From a virus: a DNA stretch of 24,286 bases. The stretch lies in IMG/VR virus record IMGVR_UViG_3300030389_002778, positions 1 through 24,286 of that record, one strand, 5' to 3'. Below are positions 1-8,170 of the stretch, piece after piece; position 1 is the first letter of the stretch, and every line of letters begins with the position of its first letter. The position numbers and the translations under genes are program-made. The notes below the pieces were generated by a model, which saw nothing but the letters and a program-made list of their open reading frames with translations, was not told the origin of the DNA and made no database searches.

Positions 1-2138
1 TCTTGTGCCATTACTGAAACTGGAACTTCATTGTCGGGATAATGTTCTGGATTGTAACTCCAGTTACCACTGATTGCCTGATCAAAGAATTTTTGCATCA
101 CGGAAACAATATTTATATAACCAGTATTGTTAGGCATTTCCCATAAAAGGGTATAATTATTTTTTAAAGTTCCATATTGAGGGACAATTTGTTTAAGAGG
201 CCCTTTCTTTGACTTCTTAGTGGACAGGTATCCTCTAGGTGGCTCGATTCCATTTGTTGCGTTTGACACAACGGAACTGCTCTCCGAAGGCATTTGTGCG
301 GACAAAGTGCTGTTCCTGACTCCGTGTTCCAAGACAAGTGACCTAAGAGAATCCCAATCATATTTTAAATTGTTTGGCACAAGTTCATCGACATCTTTTT
401 TATAAGTGTCTATGGGAAGTATCCCCTGTGCATATTTAGTCCGAGAAGAATATTCACAAGCACCCTTTTCTCTAGCAAGGTTCACCGTGGACTTAATTAA
501 ATTATATTGGAATGCTTCTGTTAAATCATGTACCAACTGCCATGCTTTTGGATCTTGATATCTGACTCCTTGCTTGGCAAGATAGTGTGCAAGACCTATG
601 AAACCAATACCAAGGGATCTACGTGCCTTAGTTGCGATTTCTGCTGCTCTGACGGGGTATCCTTGAAAATCAATAAGTTCATCGAGAGACCTAACACTAA
701 GATCACAAAGACTTTCGAGATCGGATAGATCACGTATCTTACCGATATTAATAGCAGAAAGGATGCAGAGAGCAATTTCACCAGTTTGGTCATCGATATG
801 TTGTATAGGTTTGGTTGGTAATGTGATCTCCTGACATAGATTACTCATCTCCACTTTATCAACAAATGAAGAATGAGTATTGCAGTGATCAATATTCATT
901 AAATATATTCTACCAGTTTCTGCTCTTTCTTTCAATAGGGCAAGAATTAATTCTTGCGCTCTAATAGTTTTTCTTGGTATTCCATCGTCTGCTTCATAAG
1001 CAACATATAACTCATCAAAGGATGCAGTGCCAAAAGCATCATACAACCCAGGAACAGAATGAGGACTGAATAAACTAATGCTCTCATCATCAATAAACCT
1101 CTGATAAAATAATGAACTCAACTGAATACTATAATCAAGTTTACGAACTCGATTGTCTTCGGTGCCTTTGTTGTTTTTAAGGACTATGATGTCCTCTATT
1201 TCTTGGTGCCATATGGGGAAGTGGACAGTCGCTGATCCACCACGGATGCCATTTTGAGTGCAACATCTGACAGTGCTTTCAAACTTTTTGAGGAACGGTA
1301 CAACACCTGTGTGTTGAACTTCCCCGTCTCTGATTTTAGCGTTGATGCCACGGATGCGACCCGCGTTGATACCGATACCCGCCCTCTGTGCAACATACTT
1401 GCCGATAGCCATATCACTGCTAAAGATGCTATCGAGGGTGTCATCAATATCCACAAGAACACAGCTGGCATACTGTCTAAGAGGGGTACGGACTCCCGCC
1501 ATGATCGGTGTTGGTATGTTGATTTTGTGTTTGGAAATGGCATCGTAATACTTTTTAACGTAATCTAATCTAGTTTCTTGTGGATATTTAGAGAAAATTG
1601 TAGCAGCAATTAACAAATACATGAACTGAGGAGTTTCATATAACTTACCAGAACTACGATCTTGAACTAAGTACTTGTCTACAATCTGTCTAAGACCTGC
1701 ATAAGTGAACAAATAGTCACGATCATGGTCTATGAATGATTGCAACTTAGAAAATTCTTCATCAGAATATGTGCTTAATATTTCACTATCATATATTTTC
1801 TTATCGACACAATCGACAACATGATCTTTAAGATTTGGTAATTCATGTATTCTACCAAATAAATTTTTTCTCAGTGCAAATAAAAGAAGTCTTGCAGCGA
1901 CAAATTGATAATTAGGATGATCTAAATCAATAAGATCACTTGCAGAACGAATCAATATCTCCTGTATCTCTGCGGTGCTTATACCATCATAAAACTGTAT
2001 TCCTGACTGAATCTCTACCTGACTCGCAGAGACCCCTGCAAGACCCTTACATGCCTCTTCTACCATGACATGCATCTTTTCTAGATTGAGTGGTTGGATT
2101 GAACCATTCCTTTTGACTACTTTTGTGCCGTTACTCAT
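1..2138 (-). CDS. nrdA: Ribonucleotide reductase class Ia large subunit, C-terminus cut by the window edge
   Basis: Reduces ribonucleoside diphosphates to deoxyribonucleotides for phage DNA synthesis, together with a small NrdB subunit not seen here. I translated 712 open codons from the ATG at 2138; the frame runs off the window. An N-terminal ATP-cone (about residues 4-95) starts with VVKRNGSIQPLNLEK. Catalytic cysteines are visible: C226 in YASCVLVD, C435 in NLCQEI and C458 in ALCILSA. The 23-residue spacing of the last two equals that of E. coli C439/C462. N433 and E437 flank the active cysteine, and the substrate loop NATNGIEPPRGY is present. The family is about 750-760 residues long, so roughly 40-50 residues with the C-terminal redox cysteines lie outside. 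The ATG overlaps the primase stop by 4 bases (ATGA). Confidence 0.97.
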   Translation of the reverse strand, partial: MSNGTKVVKRNGSIQPLNLEKMHVMVEEACKGLAGVSASQVEIQSGIQFYDGISTAEIQEILIRSASDLIDLDHPNYQFVAARLLLFALRKNLFGRIHELPNLKDHVVDCVDKKIYDSEILSTYSDEEFSKLQSFIDHDRDYLFTYAGLRQIVDKYLVQDRSSGKLYETPQFMYLLIAATIFSKYPQETRLDYVKKYYDAISKHKINIPTPIMAGVRTPLRQYASCVLVDIDDTLDSIFSSDMAIGKYVAQRAGIGINAGRIRGINAKIRDGEVQHTGVVPFLKKFESTVRCCTQNGIRGGSATVHFPIWHQEIEDIIVLKNNKGTEDNRVRKLDYSIQLSSLFYQRFIDDESISLFSPHSVPGLYDAFGTASFDELYVAYEADDGIPRKTIRAQELILALLKERAETGRIYLMNIDHCNTHSSFVDKVEMSNLCQEITLPTKPIQHIDDQTGEIALCILSAINIGKIRDLSDLESLCDLSVRSLDELIDFQGYPVRAAEIATKARRSLGIGFIGLAHYLAKQGVRYQDPKAWQLVHDLTEAFQYNLIKSTVNLAREKGACEYSSRTKYAQGILPIDTYKKDVDELVPNNLKYDWDSLRSLVLEHGVRNSTLSAQMPSESSSVVSNATNGIEPPRGYLSTKKSKKGPLKQIVPQYGTLKNNYTLLWEMPNNTGYINIVSVMQKFFDQAISGNWSYNPEHYPDNEVPVSVMAQ

Positions 2139-3106
2139 ATTTTTTTCCAGTAATTGAATTTAATTTTTGCTTTTAATCCAGAATATGTGTTTGATTCTAA
2201 CACATTCATTACATTATGTCCACGAAGTATCATATCATTTACATCTTTTTGTTCGATGTTGGGTGGCCATATGACTACTTGATCTCCTCTATCAATTGTT
2301 TTGGAGATTCTGTTGACGATTTCTCGGTTGCGAGGTTCATTATCAAAAACCCAAATATAATTGCTCCAACCAAACGTCCGAATATCAATATCGGAGCCAC
2401 ACATAGCAACGCTGTTTTCCACGAAGGTGGAATCGAAGGGACCTTCAACGATGTAAATAGGTTTTTTAGTTTCGATCTGATCCAATCCATAGATTTTTGG
2501 TGCTTCTTCATTTAACATCACAGTGATATATTTAACAGAGTTAGGACCTAGGGATCTTCCTTGGAATCCAATCAGTTCACTGTTTGTATCGTACATTGGT
2601 ATAATGATTCTACATTCGTCCTTAACAATATTACTAAATGTTTGCTTTTGTGTATTTACCCACTCTTGAAACTTCTGTGCGAAGTAAAATTTACTAGGAT
2701 TTAATCTTCTTCTTTCAAGATATTCTCTTGCTATTGGAACATCTGATGCCTTGGGAAGATCTAATTTTTTCTTAAATACTGGTTTTTTAAATTCAAACTT
2801 TGGTTCTTCAAAAATTGATCCTTTACCTGTATTACGTTCTTTAAATTTCTCAAATATGTATTGTTTATAAAGAACTGGATCAAGTGTTTTTATAAAATTA
2901 CTTAAAGTTGATGAAGCACCACAATTATGGCACTTAAAATTCATATCTGCTTTTAATGGATATATGTAACCTCTTGCTTTGTTCTTATGTTTCTGAGAAT
3001 CACCACAAATCGGACAACGAAAATTAAATAAATTAGCTTTGACTCTTTTAAATTTTGGAAGTCTTGATGAAATAAGACCAATATATTTGGAATCAATTAT
3101 ATCCAT
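2135..3106 (-). CDS. 61: DNA primase, T4 gp61-like
   Basis: Makes RNA primers for lagging-strand synthesis with the gp41 helicase. At 323 residues it is close to T4 gp61 (342). An N-terminal zinc-binding domain is seen as C31-P-I-C34 and C59-H-N-C62. A Toprim domain follows: E221 in YIVEGPFDST, then D255 in WVFDNEPRN, and an acidic KDVNDM segment at 287-292. The ATG overlaps the preceding gene's stop by one base (TAATG) and the stop overlaps the nrdA start, so the three genes appear coupled. Unusually, it lies about 9 kb downstream of gene 41, separated from it by virion-like genes. Confidence 0.93.
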   Translation of the reverse strand: MDIIDSKYIGLISSRLPKFKRVKANLFNFRCPICGDSQKHKNKARGYIYPLKADMNFKCHNCGASSTLSNFIKTLDPVLYKQYIFEKFKERNTGKGSIFEEPKFEFKKPVFKKKLDLPKASDVPIAREYLERRRLNPSKFYFAQKFQEWVNTQKQTFSNIVKDECRIIIPMYDTNSELIGFQGRSLGPNSVKYITVMLNEEAPKIYGLDQIETKKPIYIVEGPFDSTFVENSVAMCGSDIDIRTFGWSNYIWVFDNEPRNREIVNRISKTIDRGDQVVIWPPNIEQKDVNDMILRGHNVMNVLESNTYSGLKAKIKFNYWKKI

Positions 3107-3579
3107 TATTCACCGAATTTATGTATGACTGGTTTGTCTCTTGTAAGTGCGTTGTATAGGTCTATGTTAGTTGCACAAGACACTGGATAGAACTCTGCAC
3201 TTGGATCAAACCCATCATATCTCTTTGCTTGGTTTATGACAATTGAACCATTCTCTCCTGATACTGAACGATGAAATGTACCACGAGGTATCATTAAGGC
3301 ACCACTGGTACGATTTAGATGCACTATGTGATATGGATATTTCCAATTATAGTTAACTAACTCAAAAGTTCTTTCACCTGATACAACTCGATTATAGTCG
3401 TCTTGAAAACTATGATTATAAAATTGCTTTGCTCCAACACTATCATTTGGTGGTGATATGGCAGCACCCGTATGCACTACAAGGTCTGCAGCATTTGATT
3501 CATCAACTGATATATCATAAAAGATAACATCCTCTGTCTCACGGAAGACACGATGCTTCTTAAAATTCACGTCACTCAT
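3106..3579 (-). CDS. Cupin-like protein of unknown function
   Basis: 157 residues, no signal peptide or membrane segment. The stretch LMIPRGTFHRSVSG (about residues 95-108) looks like the second cupin motif: a glycine, then P-x-G-x-x-H followed by a short hydrophobic strand. A double-stranded beta-helix (jelly roll) is therefore likely, possibly binding a metal or a small molecule. I do not recognise a specific enzyme family; the cupin call is inference from a motif. It sits directly upstream of primase in a coupled pair (TAATG). The start ATG at 3579 follows the 3589-3975 gene after a 9-base gap. Confidence 0.75.
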   Translation of the reverse strand: MSDVNFKKHRVFRETEDVIFYDISVDESNAADLVVHTGAAISPPNDSVGAKQFYNHSFQDDYNRVVSGERTFELVNYNWKYPYHIVHLNRTSGALMIPRGTFHRSVSGENGSIVINQAKRYDGFDPSAEFYPVSCATNIDLYNALTRDKPVIHKFGE

Positions 3580-3588
3580 TACAAGTAA

Positions 3589-3975
3589 TTACTTTTCTAT
3601 TATTATACTTGATTGTGTTGATGGTGTCAATGTACCTTTTACAAATCTCTGTCCAATCGGTGATACTACAAAACTAATTATCGTTAATGCACCTGCGATT
3701 GTCCACATCTTCTTCTCTATAACCCTCAAACGATTATCTACGAGTAATATATCTCTCTCACATCCTTTCTTAATACTTTCTGCGTGACGATCTAATTTTT
3801 GATCTACCTGCTCTATCTTCTCAAACAATACTGCATCAATACGGTCTTGCTTATCTAACTTCTCATTATGAACAGCAAGAAGTTGACCCATCTTTACAGA
3901 ATTTTCCTGTAGAGATTCGACAACTTTTTCTAATCTTTCGAGTATAGCAGCATTTACGTTCGTATTGTCATCCAT
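3589..3975 (-). CDS. Coiled-coil protein with a single C-terminal membrane segment (XhlA-like layout)
   Basis: 128 residues. Residues 8-88 are heptad-rich and charged (for example ILERLEKVVESLQ, and IEQVDQKLDRH), predicting a long coiled coil. A hydrophobic segment follows at about 91-106 (WTIAGALTIISFVVSP), and the tail is short and polar. This order, helix-rich region then one membrane helix near the C-terminus, resembles the XhlA family of phage lysis-associated membrane proteins, but I see no diagnostic sequence identity. A role in lysis or membrane anchoring is inference. Its ATG lies 8 bases inside the upstream gene's end. Confidence 0.78.
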   Translation of the reverse strand: MDDNTNVNAAILERLEKVVESLQENSVKMGQLLAVHNEKLDKQDRIDAVLFEKIEQVDQKLDRHAESIKKGCERDILLVDNRLRVIEKKMWTIAGALTIISFVVSPIGQRFVKGTLTPSTQSSIIIEK

Positions 3976-4168
3976 TTTTCTTATTGGTCAACCACATTTT
4001 ACGTGATCCTCTCCCACTGTATATGTATCTTTTCTTCTGTTTTACAGGAGGACTATCGGGTGGTAGACCTGCAATATTACCACTACTTGCATTATTTGTA
4101 GGCACTCCAGCAGATGCCATCTCTTCTCTAAGATCACGAATCTTCTTAATAATTTTGTTAATATCCAT
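3968..4168 (-). CDS. Small basic protein of unknown function
   Basis: 66 residues from the ATG at 4168, chosen because it forms a TAATG junction with the upstream stop; the in-frame extension to 4195 would intrude into that gene. The N-terminus is a short charged helix (MDINKIIKKIRDLREEMAS). A Pro/Gly/Ser-rich linker follows, then a basic aromatic C-terminus with YIYSGRGSRKMWL. The conserved look of the tail suggests a binding surface, but I do not recognise the family. Membrane segments are absent. Confidence 0.65.
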   Translation of the reverse strand: MDINKIIKKIRDLREEMASAGVPTNNASSGNIAGLPPDSPPVKQKKRYIYSGRGSRKMWLTNKKNG

Positions 4169-4539
4169 TATAGTGAACGTAGTTGAGATAAGCACTCAGG
4201 ATCTTCTTCAATATCATTAATTTCAGTTTTTGGAAACTCTGGTATTCTTCCTAAAAAAATTAGAAAACTTTTAATACTTGGCCAGAGATCTCTTTCTAAA
4301 TTATAAAATAATATGGGCACAGCTGCCTCATTAAACACATTAAACAATACTGTTAAATGATTAAGTATCAGATGAACTTTAAGCTCACCATTATTTTGAT
4401 ACCTTTTTAACAATCGTTTAATATACTTAATTCGTTTCAGATCATCCTCAAAGTCTTCCTTTGTGACAGATTGTGGATTATCATAGAATTTTATAGCAAA
4501 GAGCATGTAATTGCTCTCATTCAATTCATCGAATTTCAT
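4168..4539 (-). CDS. Helical protein of unknown function
   Basis: 123 residues, starting MKFDELNESNYMLFAIKFYD. The composition (many L, I, F, K, E) predicts an all-helical soluble fold. A charged run at about 26-46 (KEDFEDDLKRIKYIKRLLKR) is followed by a hydrophobic helix, VHLILNHLTVLFNVF, that is too punctuated by polar residues to be a clear membrane segment. I believe similar proteins occur in marine T4-like phages, but cannot name a function. It is coupled to the next gene by TAATG. Confidence 0.75.
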   Translation of the reverse strand: MKFDELNESNYMLFAIKFYDNPQSVTKEDFEDDLKRIKYIKRLLKRYQNNGELKVHLILNHLTVLFNVFNEAAVPILFYNLERDLWPSIKSFLIFLGRIPEFPKTEINDIEEDPECLSQLRSL

Positions 4540-4554
4540 ATTAAATCATATTAA

Positions 4555-5097
4555 TTATTCAGCAGTTGGATATGCAATACCATGTGATCCAGTTTGTATG
4601 CCTGATGCTGCAACAAGTATTTCACTTTTAACTCTAAGAGTACCGTCATGTTGCAGATATGTAGTAACACCAACCCAACCTGCTCCACTGGTTCTGTAAG
4701 CACTACTTGCACCATCAAAAGCATCAGAGGTGTTGTTGCTTATACCATAAACTATTTTATCATATCCATCGTTTTTTGCATTTTCACTGTAACTAAAATC
4801 ACCTACAGTAGATGATGGAAGTTCACTTAATTTGTACTGAACACCTGAAATTGCTGCTCCTGTTAAACCTGCAGTTGATCCAATAGTGACTGATGTTGTG
4901 CTGGCAACACTTGCAATTACAGCGTCACCAAAGTAAGTTCCTCCACTACCACGAACACCGAATCTTATGACATCACCTTCCGTGCCGAAACCGACTGTCC
5001 CAAAGGTTGTTCCTGACCCAGTAACTACTTTTGTGTCATAATCTAAACTTACGGTTCCTGACGATTCAAGGTTGTCATTGTTTCCCCATAGAGACAT
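4555..5097 (-). CDS. Putative virion structural protein (beta-rich)
   Basis: 180 residues, starting MSLWGNNDNLESSG and rich in G, S, T and V, with repeated short strands and turns such as VVTGSGTTFGTVGFGTEGD. This composition is typical of phage neck, tail or capsid-decoration proteins. There is no catalytic motif, signal peptide or membrane segment. A perfect T4-type late-promoter octamer lies 33 bases upstream, consistent with late expression of a virion protein. The exact place in the particle cannot be told from sequence. Confidence 0.78.
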   Translation of the reverse strand: MSLWGNNDNLESSGTVSLDYDTKVVTGSGTTFGTVGFGTEGDVIRFGVRGSGGTYFGDAVIASVASTTSVTIGSTAGLTGAAISGVQYKLSELPSSTVGDFSYSENAKNDGYDKIVYGISNNTSDAFDGASSAYRTSGAGWVGVTTYLQHDGTLRVKSEILVAASGIQTGSHGIAYPTAE

Positions 5098-5129
5098 GTT
5101 TTTTACCTATAAAAATCTTTTTCTTTAGA

Positions 5130-5137
5130 TATTTATA
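5130..5137 (-). promoter_or_regulatory. T4-type late promoter (TATAAATA)
   Basis: The minus strand reads TATAAATA, the T4 late-promoter octamer recognised by sigma gp55 with the sliding clamp. It is in the intergenic gap 33 bases before the ATG of the structural gene at 5097. It sits inside a small imperfect palindrome, AGATATATAAATATCT (5127-5142). This is the best late-promoter match in the window. Confidence 0.75.
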
Positions 5138-5148
5138 TATCTCCAATA

Positions 5149-5343
5149 TTAACGTGATTTGATTGCCTTCTCTACCTGTGCAAATAACTTATCGTCTGCA
5201 TCAGTTTTGGTCAATTTAACTGCCTTTCCTATAATTACAAGGCATATGTCGATTAATTTTTCTCCGAGTTCTGCGTCGTCTGGAATCTTATTTACAGCAT
5301 CACTAATAATCTTTGATGCGAATGGTAATAAAAATGAAAGCAT
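5149..5343 (-). CDS. Small amphipathic/hydrophobic protein of unknown function
   Basis: 64 residues. It begins with a hydrophobic N-terminus (MLSFLLPFASKIISDAV), then a polar turn NKIPDDAELGEK, a second hydrophobic helix at about 30-44 (LIDICLVIIGKAV), and a charged tail ending VEKAIKSR. Two short helices could associate with membranes, but neither is long enough to be a clear transmembrane segment. A holin-like or scaffold-peptide role is possible, with no diagnostic motif for either. It lies among the virion-like genes. Confidence 0.6.
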   Translation of the reverse strand: MLSFLLPFASKIISDAVNKIPDDAELGEKLIDICLVIIGKAVKLTKTDADDKLFAQVEKAIKSR

Positions 5344-5375
5344 GATTATAAAAAGTATACTATATTATATAGCAA

Positions 5376-6332
5376 CTAATCATAAACTTTTTTACCTGCT
5401 TTAATTCTACCTGTTCCTTTCTTGTCGTAAAACTTAATGCCCTTTTCTTTTTTATCTTTATAGGCAGCCATGGCATTCATCTCTCTCTGCCTTTCTTTGT
5501 TTTTTGCCACTCTTGCTGATGATTCTTTTGCTTTGTTTACAAAATGCTTATATGTTAACTGTTCTTTAAAATTCTTAGGTTTCTGACCTTTTTTCTTCAT
5601 ACTGATTGCGATAGCAGCCTGTTGTGCAGGGTTTGCTGCTTCGTTCATTTTTTTGGTTTTCTTTTTCATCGAGTTGATGAACTTTCTGTAGACTGCTGCC
5701 TCAGAGGTTTTACCCATTTCTCTTGCTCTTTGCTCCATAGCAACTGCCGCTTGAATCTTATGAGCATGAGATCTTGAAGAATTACGTATTTTTGAGACAG
5801 ATGCTTTAGCAGTAGCCACGTTCTTAAAACCGAGTCCGTGAATAGTTCCTTTAGGATTTTCATCTGTATACAAGTCAGAGTGTTTTTTTGAGTTAGCAGG
5901 TTGACCCTTCTTTCTTGGTATGCGAGGATTTGACTCCTCTTTTATTTTATTTAATCCAGGATATTCAGTTGTATCATTAGGATCATGAGGAATTTCATTT
6001 CCGTTTTCATCAAAGATTGGAACTTCATTACCATCAGGATCTAAATTATGATGCTCCTTATTCATTTTTTTCTCAAGAGTTTTTGCTTGAGCCTTATGCA
6101 TCTTTGAGGAATTCTTTAATTGCTTCACAATTTTTTTAATCTGAACATCCTCCTTTGTTACCTTTTTCTCAGGAAGACCTTTATGTTTTGTGGATGCAAA
6201 CTTTTTCACATCACTTTTTTTCATGTCTGCGGCTGCCTTTGCAGTCTCAGGTGTTGTTGGTGCTTGCTCTCCTTTTTGTATGGCACGAACAATTCCAAAA
6301 AATTTTTGTTGTTTCTTAGATAATGCTGGCAT
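5376..6332 (-). CDS. DUF3008-domain lysine-rich protein, probable internal virion or prohead protein
   Basis: 318 residues, very rich in K and A. Residues 1-57 match the small DUF3008 family: MPALSKKQQKFFGIVRAI at the start, then DVKKFASTKHKGLPEKK. A low-complexity acidic linker follows (about 93-125, DPDGNEVPIFDENGNE). A second conserved-looking helical block spans about 160-230 (GTIHGLGFKNVATAKAS, and HAHKIQAAVAMEQRAREMGK). The tail is strongly basic. DUF3008 usually stands alone at about 60 residues, so this is a fusion. Its charge, the absence of enzyme motifs, and its neighbours suggest a DNA-contacting capsid-internal or scaffold role (inference). The start overlaps the upstream stop (TAATG). 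Confidence 0.8.
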   Translation of the reverse strand: MPALSKKQQKFFGIVRAIQKGEQAPTTPETAKAAADMKKSDVKKFASTKHKGLPEKKVTKEDVQIKKIVKQLKNSSKMHKAQAKTLEKKMNKEHHNLDPDGNEVPIFDENGNEIPHDPNDTTEYPGLNKIKEESNPRIPRKKGQPANSKKHSDLYTDENPKGTIHGLGFKNVATAKASVSKIRNSSRSHAHKIQAAVAMEQRAREMGKTSEAAVYRKFINSMKKKTKKMNEAANPAQQAAIAISMKKKGQKPKNFKEQLTYKHFVNKAKESSARVAKNKERQREMNAMAAYKDKKEKGIKFYDKKGTGRIKAGKKVYD

Positions 6333-8170
6333 TATTTTTTACCCATATCCATAACAGCCTTGCCATATTTCTTTTTGACAAGTTCAAGTGCAGAAGGTCC
6401 TGTGTTTACCTTCTGTGTCTTTTTCATTTCTGCACTTGGTGGATATGAAGTTCCATCCTTCTTGTCCTTCGCAGGTTTTACCATTCCACGATCTCTTGCG
6501 ATATCGTATCCTTCCTCACCTAAATTAAAGTTTTTTTTTACTATTAAGTTTAGAGAATCTAATGCTGACTGAACTGTTGGATTTACTTCTTCTTTCTTCA
6601 TATTAGCAGTATGCTTTGGATTCTTTTTAGGATCTCTTAGTTCTTGTCTTCTAGAACTATGATGATCTATTCTCTGTTTAGCACTCATCTTATAACGAGG
6701 TGTCTTCAAAGGTGTCTTTCCATCCTTCTTCATGGTAACTTTCTCATCTCTTTTCTTATAATGCCCTTCAGCACCAGAATCATAACCACTTCTGGATTTT
6801 ATAGGATTACTTTTGTTTCTAGCATATCCAAATGACTTAGGACCACCACCTGTTTGAGGTCCACCTTGAGTTGCTGCTGATCGATTACGACTTTGTTGTG
6901 ATTGAGATAAATTATAACCTGCTCTTTCATTCTTACCAACACCTCCACGATCCTTTCTATTATGCCTTGCTCTAGCTAGTGTTTTTGCTCTATCATATGC
7001 TTTACTAGCAAGTTTATCAGGATCTTCTGTAATAGATTCTCCTTCTGGTTCATGAGATGCCATGATTTCTTTTCCTGCACCAGAAGATACTGCCTGAATT
7101 TTCTTACGCAATACCATTTTTTTAATTTGGTTTGCTTTCTTTTCCTGAGTTTCGATTGACTTATCCTCTTTATCACCACCATTTGCACCATACATCTCAT
7201 CAACTAATTCACCGTTTAGTTTAAATGACATGTTTAGACCTTTTGCTCTTAACTTATTCTTCATAAGATTTACAAGAGTAGGCATGGATCTTGGATCATC
7301 ACCTTCTTTAGGTTTTAAATCCTTCATTGCATCAAAACTACCTTCATCCTCTTCACCCTTTTTCTTATCATTATGTTTCTCTTCTTTCATATCAGGGTTA
7401 ATTTTGATTTTATTCTTACCTTTCATTACATCCATTTTTTTAGTATTCGCATCAACCTTATCAGTCTCTGCAACTTCACCGATAAACTCTTCTTTTGCCA
7501 TTGCCTTACCAATAGCCTTACGACGATTCATAAGATATGAGTCTGTCTTATCTTTCTTACCGTCATTATTGATATCACCATCTTCTTTTCCAACTGGATC
7601 TAAACCTTTACCTGATTTTGTTTTTGCGGTCTGTTCACCTTTTTTCTTTTCACCTTCATATGGAGTTCCATATCCAGTCATTTCGACAGATGTAATATTT
7701 GGATTTTTTCTTAATTCTGAAATCTTATCACGAGTTGCCATACGAACATATGACTTACCAGTCTTCTTATCTTTAACACGAATCTTATACTTACCACCTT
7801 CAGACTCTTCCTTTATCTCATCTTCGTGTGGAATTGTATTACCATCTTTATCTTTCTGATGATGCTCTACAAATGCTTTATTAACTAATTTTGAAATACT
7901 ATTTGACACGTCTACAAAATCATACTCTTCACCAACTAACATTTTTTTAGCCAACTGCTTTACATTACCAGGTGCAGGTGACTTTCCAAGTTGAGACAAG
8001 TATGCTCTTTTTAATGAAACTGGATCTGCTTTCTGACCATCCTTAAAACCTTGCTTGACTTTATATCTAACATCATACGCAAGTTGACGTGCAGATTTAC
8101 GAATTTTATCGGCAGCACCCACTCCAGGTTGTACTGGTTTTGCAGCATCTTCAGATATTATGTTACCCAT
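6332..8170 (-). CDS. Large lysine-rich modular protein with an EF-hand-like loop, probable internal virion or core protein
   Basis: 612 residues from the ATG at 8170; a TTG at 8182 would add four residues, and the ribosome-binding context does not decide between them. Low-complexity K/E/D-rich linkers join several modules. A beta module at about 125-185 contains KYKIRVKDKKTGKSYVRMAT and ISELRKNPNITSVEMTGYG. An EF-hand/dockerin-like loop, DINNDGKKDKTD, lies at about 199-210. A G/R/S-rich stretch (NLSQSQQSRNRS, QGGPQTGGGPKS) spans about 420-460, with conserved-looking C-terminal helices after it. There is no catalytic motif. It overlaps the upstream nucleotidyltransferase by 8 bases, and candidate late-promoter octamers lie 27-38 bases upstream. 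Confidence 0.8.
   Translation of the reverse strand: MGNIISEDAAKPVQPGVGAADKIRKSARQLAYDVRYKVKQGFKDGQKADPVSLKRAYLSQLGKSPAPGNVKQLAKKMLVGEEYDFVDVSNSISKLVNKAFVEHHQKDKDGNTIPHEDEIKEESEGGKYKIRVKDKKTGKSYVRMATRDKISELRKNPNITSVEMTGYGTPYEGEKKKGEQTAKTKSGKGLDPVGKEDGDINNDGKKDKTDSYLMNRRKAIGKAMAKEEFIGEVAETDKVDANTKKMDVMKGKNKIKINPDMKEEKHNDKKKGEEDEGSFDAMKDLKPKEGDDPRSMPTLVNLMKNKLRAKGLNMSFKLNGELVDEMYGANGGDKEDKSIETQEKKANQIKKMVLRKKIQAVSSGAGKEIMASHEPEGESITEDPDKLASKAYDRAKTLARARHNRKDRGGVGKNERAGYNLSQSQQSRNRSAATQGGPQTGGGPKSFGYARNKSNPIKSRSGYDSGAEGHYKKRDEKVTMKKDGKTPLKTPRYKMSAKQRIDHHSSRRQELRDPKKNPKHTANMKKEEVNPTVQSALDSLNLIVKKNFNLGEEGYDIARDRGMVKPAKDKKDGTSYPPSAEMKKTQKVNTGPSALELVKKKYGKAVMDMGKK
7541..7576 (-). other. EF-hand-like calcium-binding loop inside the lysine-rich protein
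   Basis: The 12 residues DINNDGKKDKTD place acidic or amide side chains at loop positions 1, 3, 5, 9 and 12, with glycine at position 6. That is the canonical spacing of EF-hand and dockerin calcium loops. Position 12 is D rather than the more usual E, which is allowed in dockerin-type loops. Only one loop is seen. Confidence 0.6.

Noticed and set aside
110-117. TATAAATA on the minus strand
   Set aside because: It falls inside nrdA coding sequence (YINIVSV region) with no gene start shortly downstream in the window; chance match in AT-rich DNA.
1196-1568. Several overlapping frames of 68-115 codons within nrdA
   Set aside because: The nrdA frame has conserved catalytic residues throughout this stretch; the others are shadows of it.
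5345-5369. Two TATAAT-like boxes before the gene at 5343
   Set aside because: No -35-like hexamer at 16-18 bases from either box (the sequence there is A-rich), and AT-rich DNA gives many such boxes.
7230-7859. Open frame of 209 codons on the plus strand
   Set aside because: Antisense to the large lysine-rich gene; its S/F/L-rich protein is what lysine- and glutamate-rich codons give on the opposite strand.
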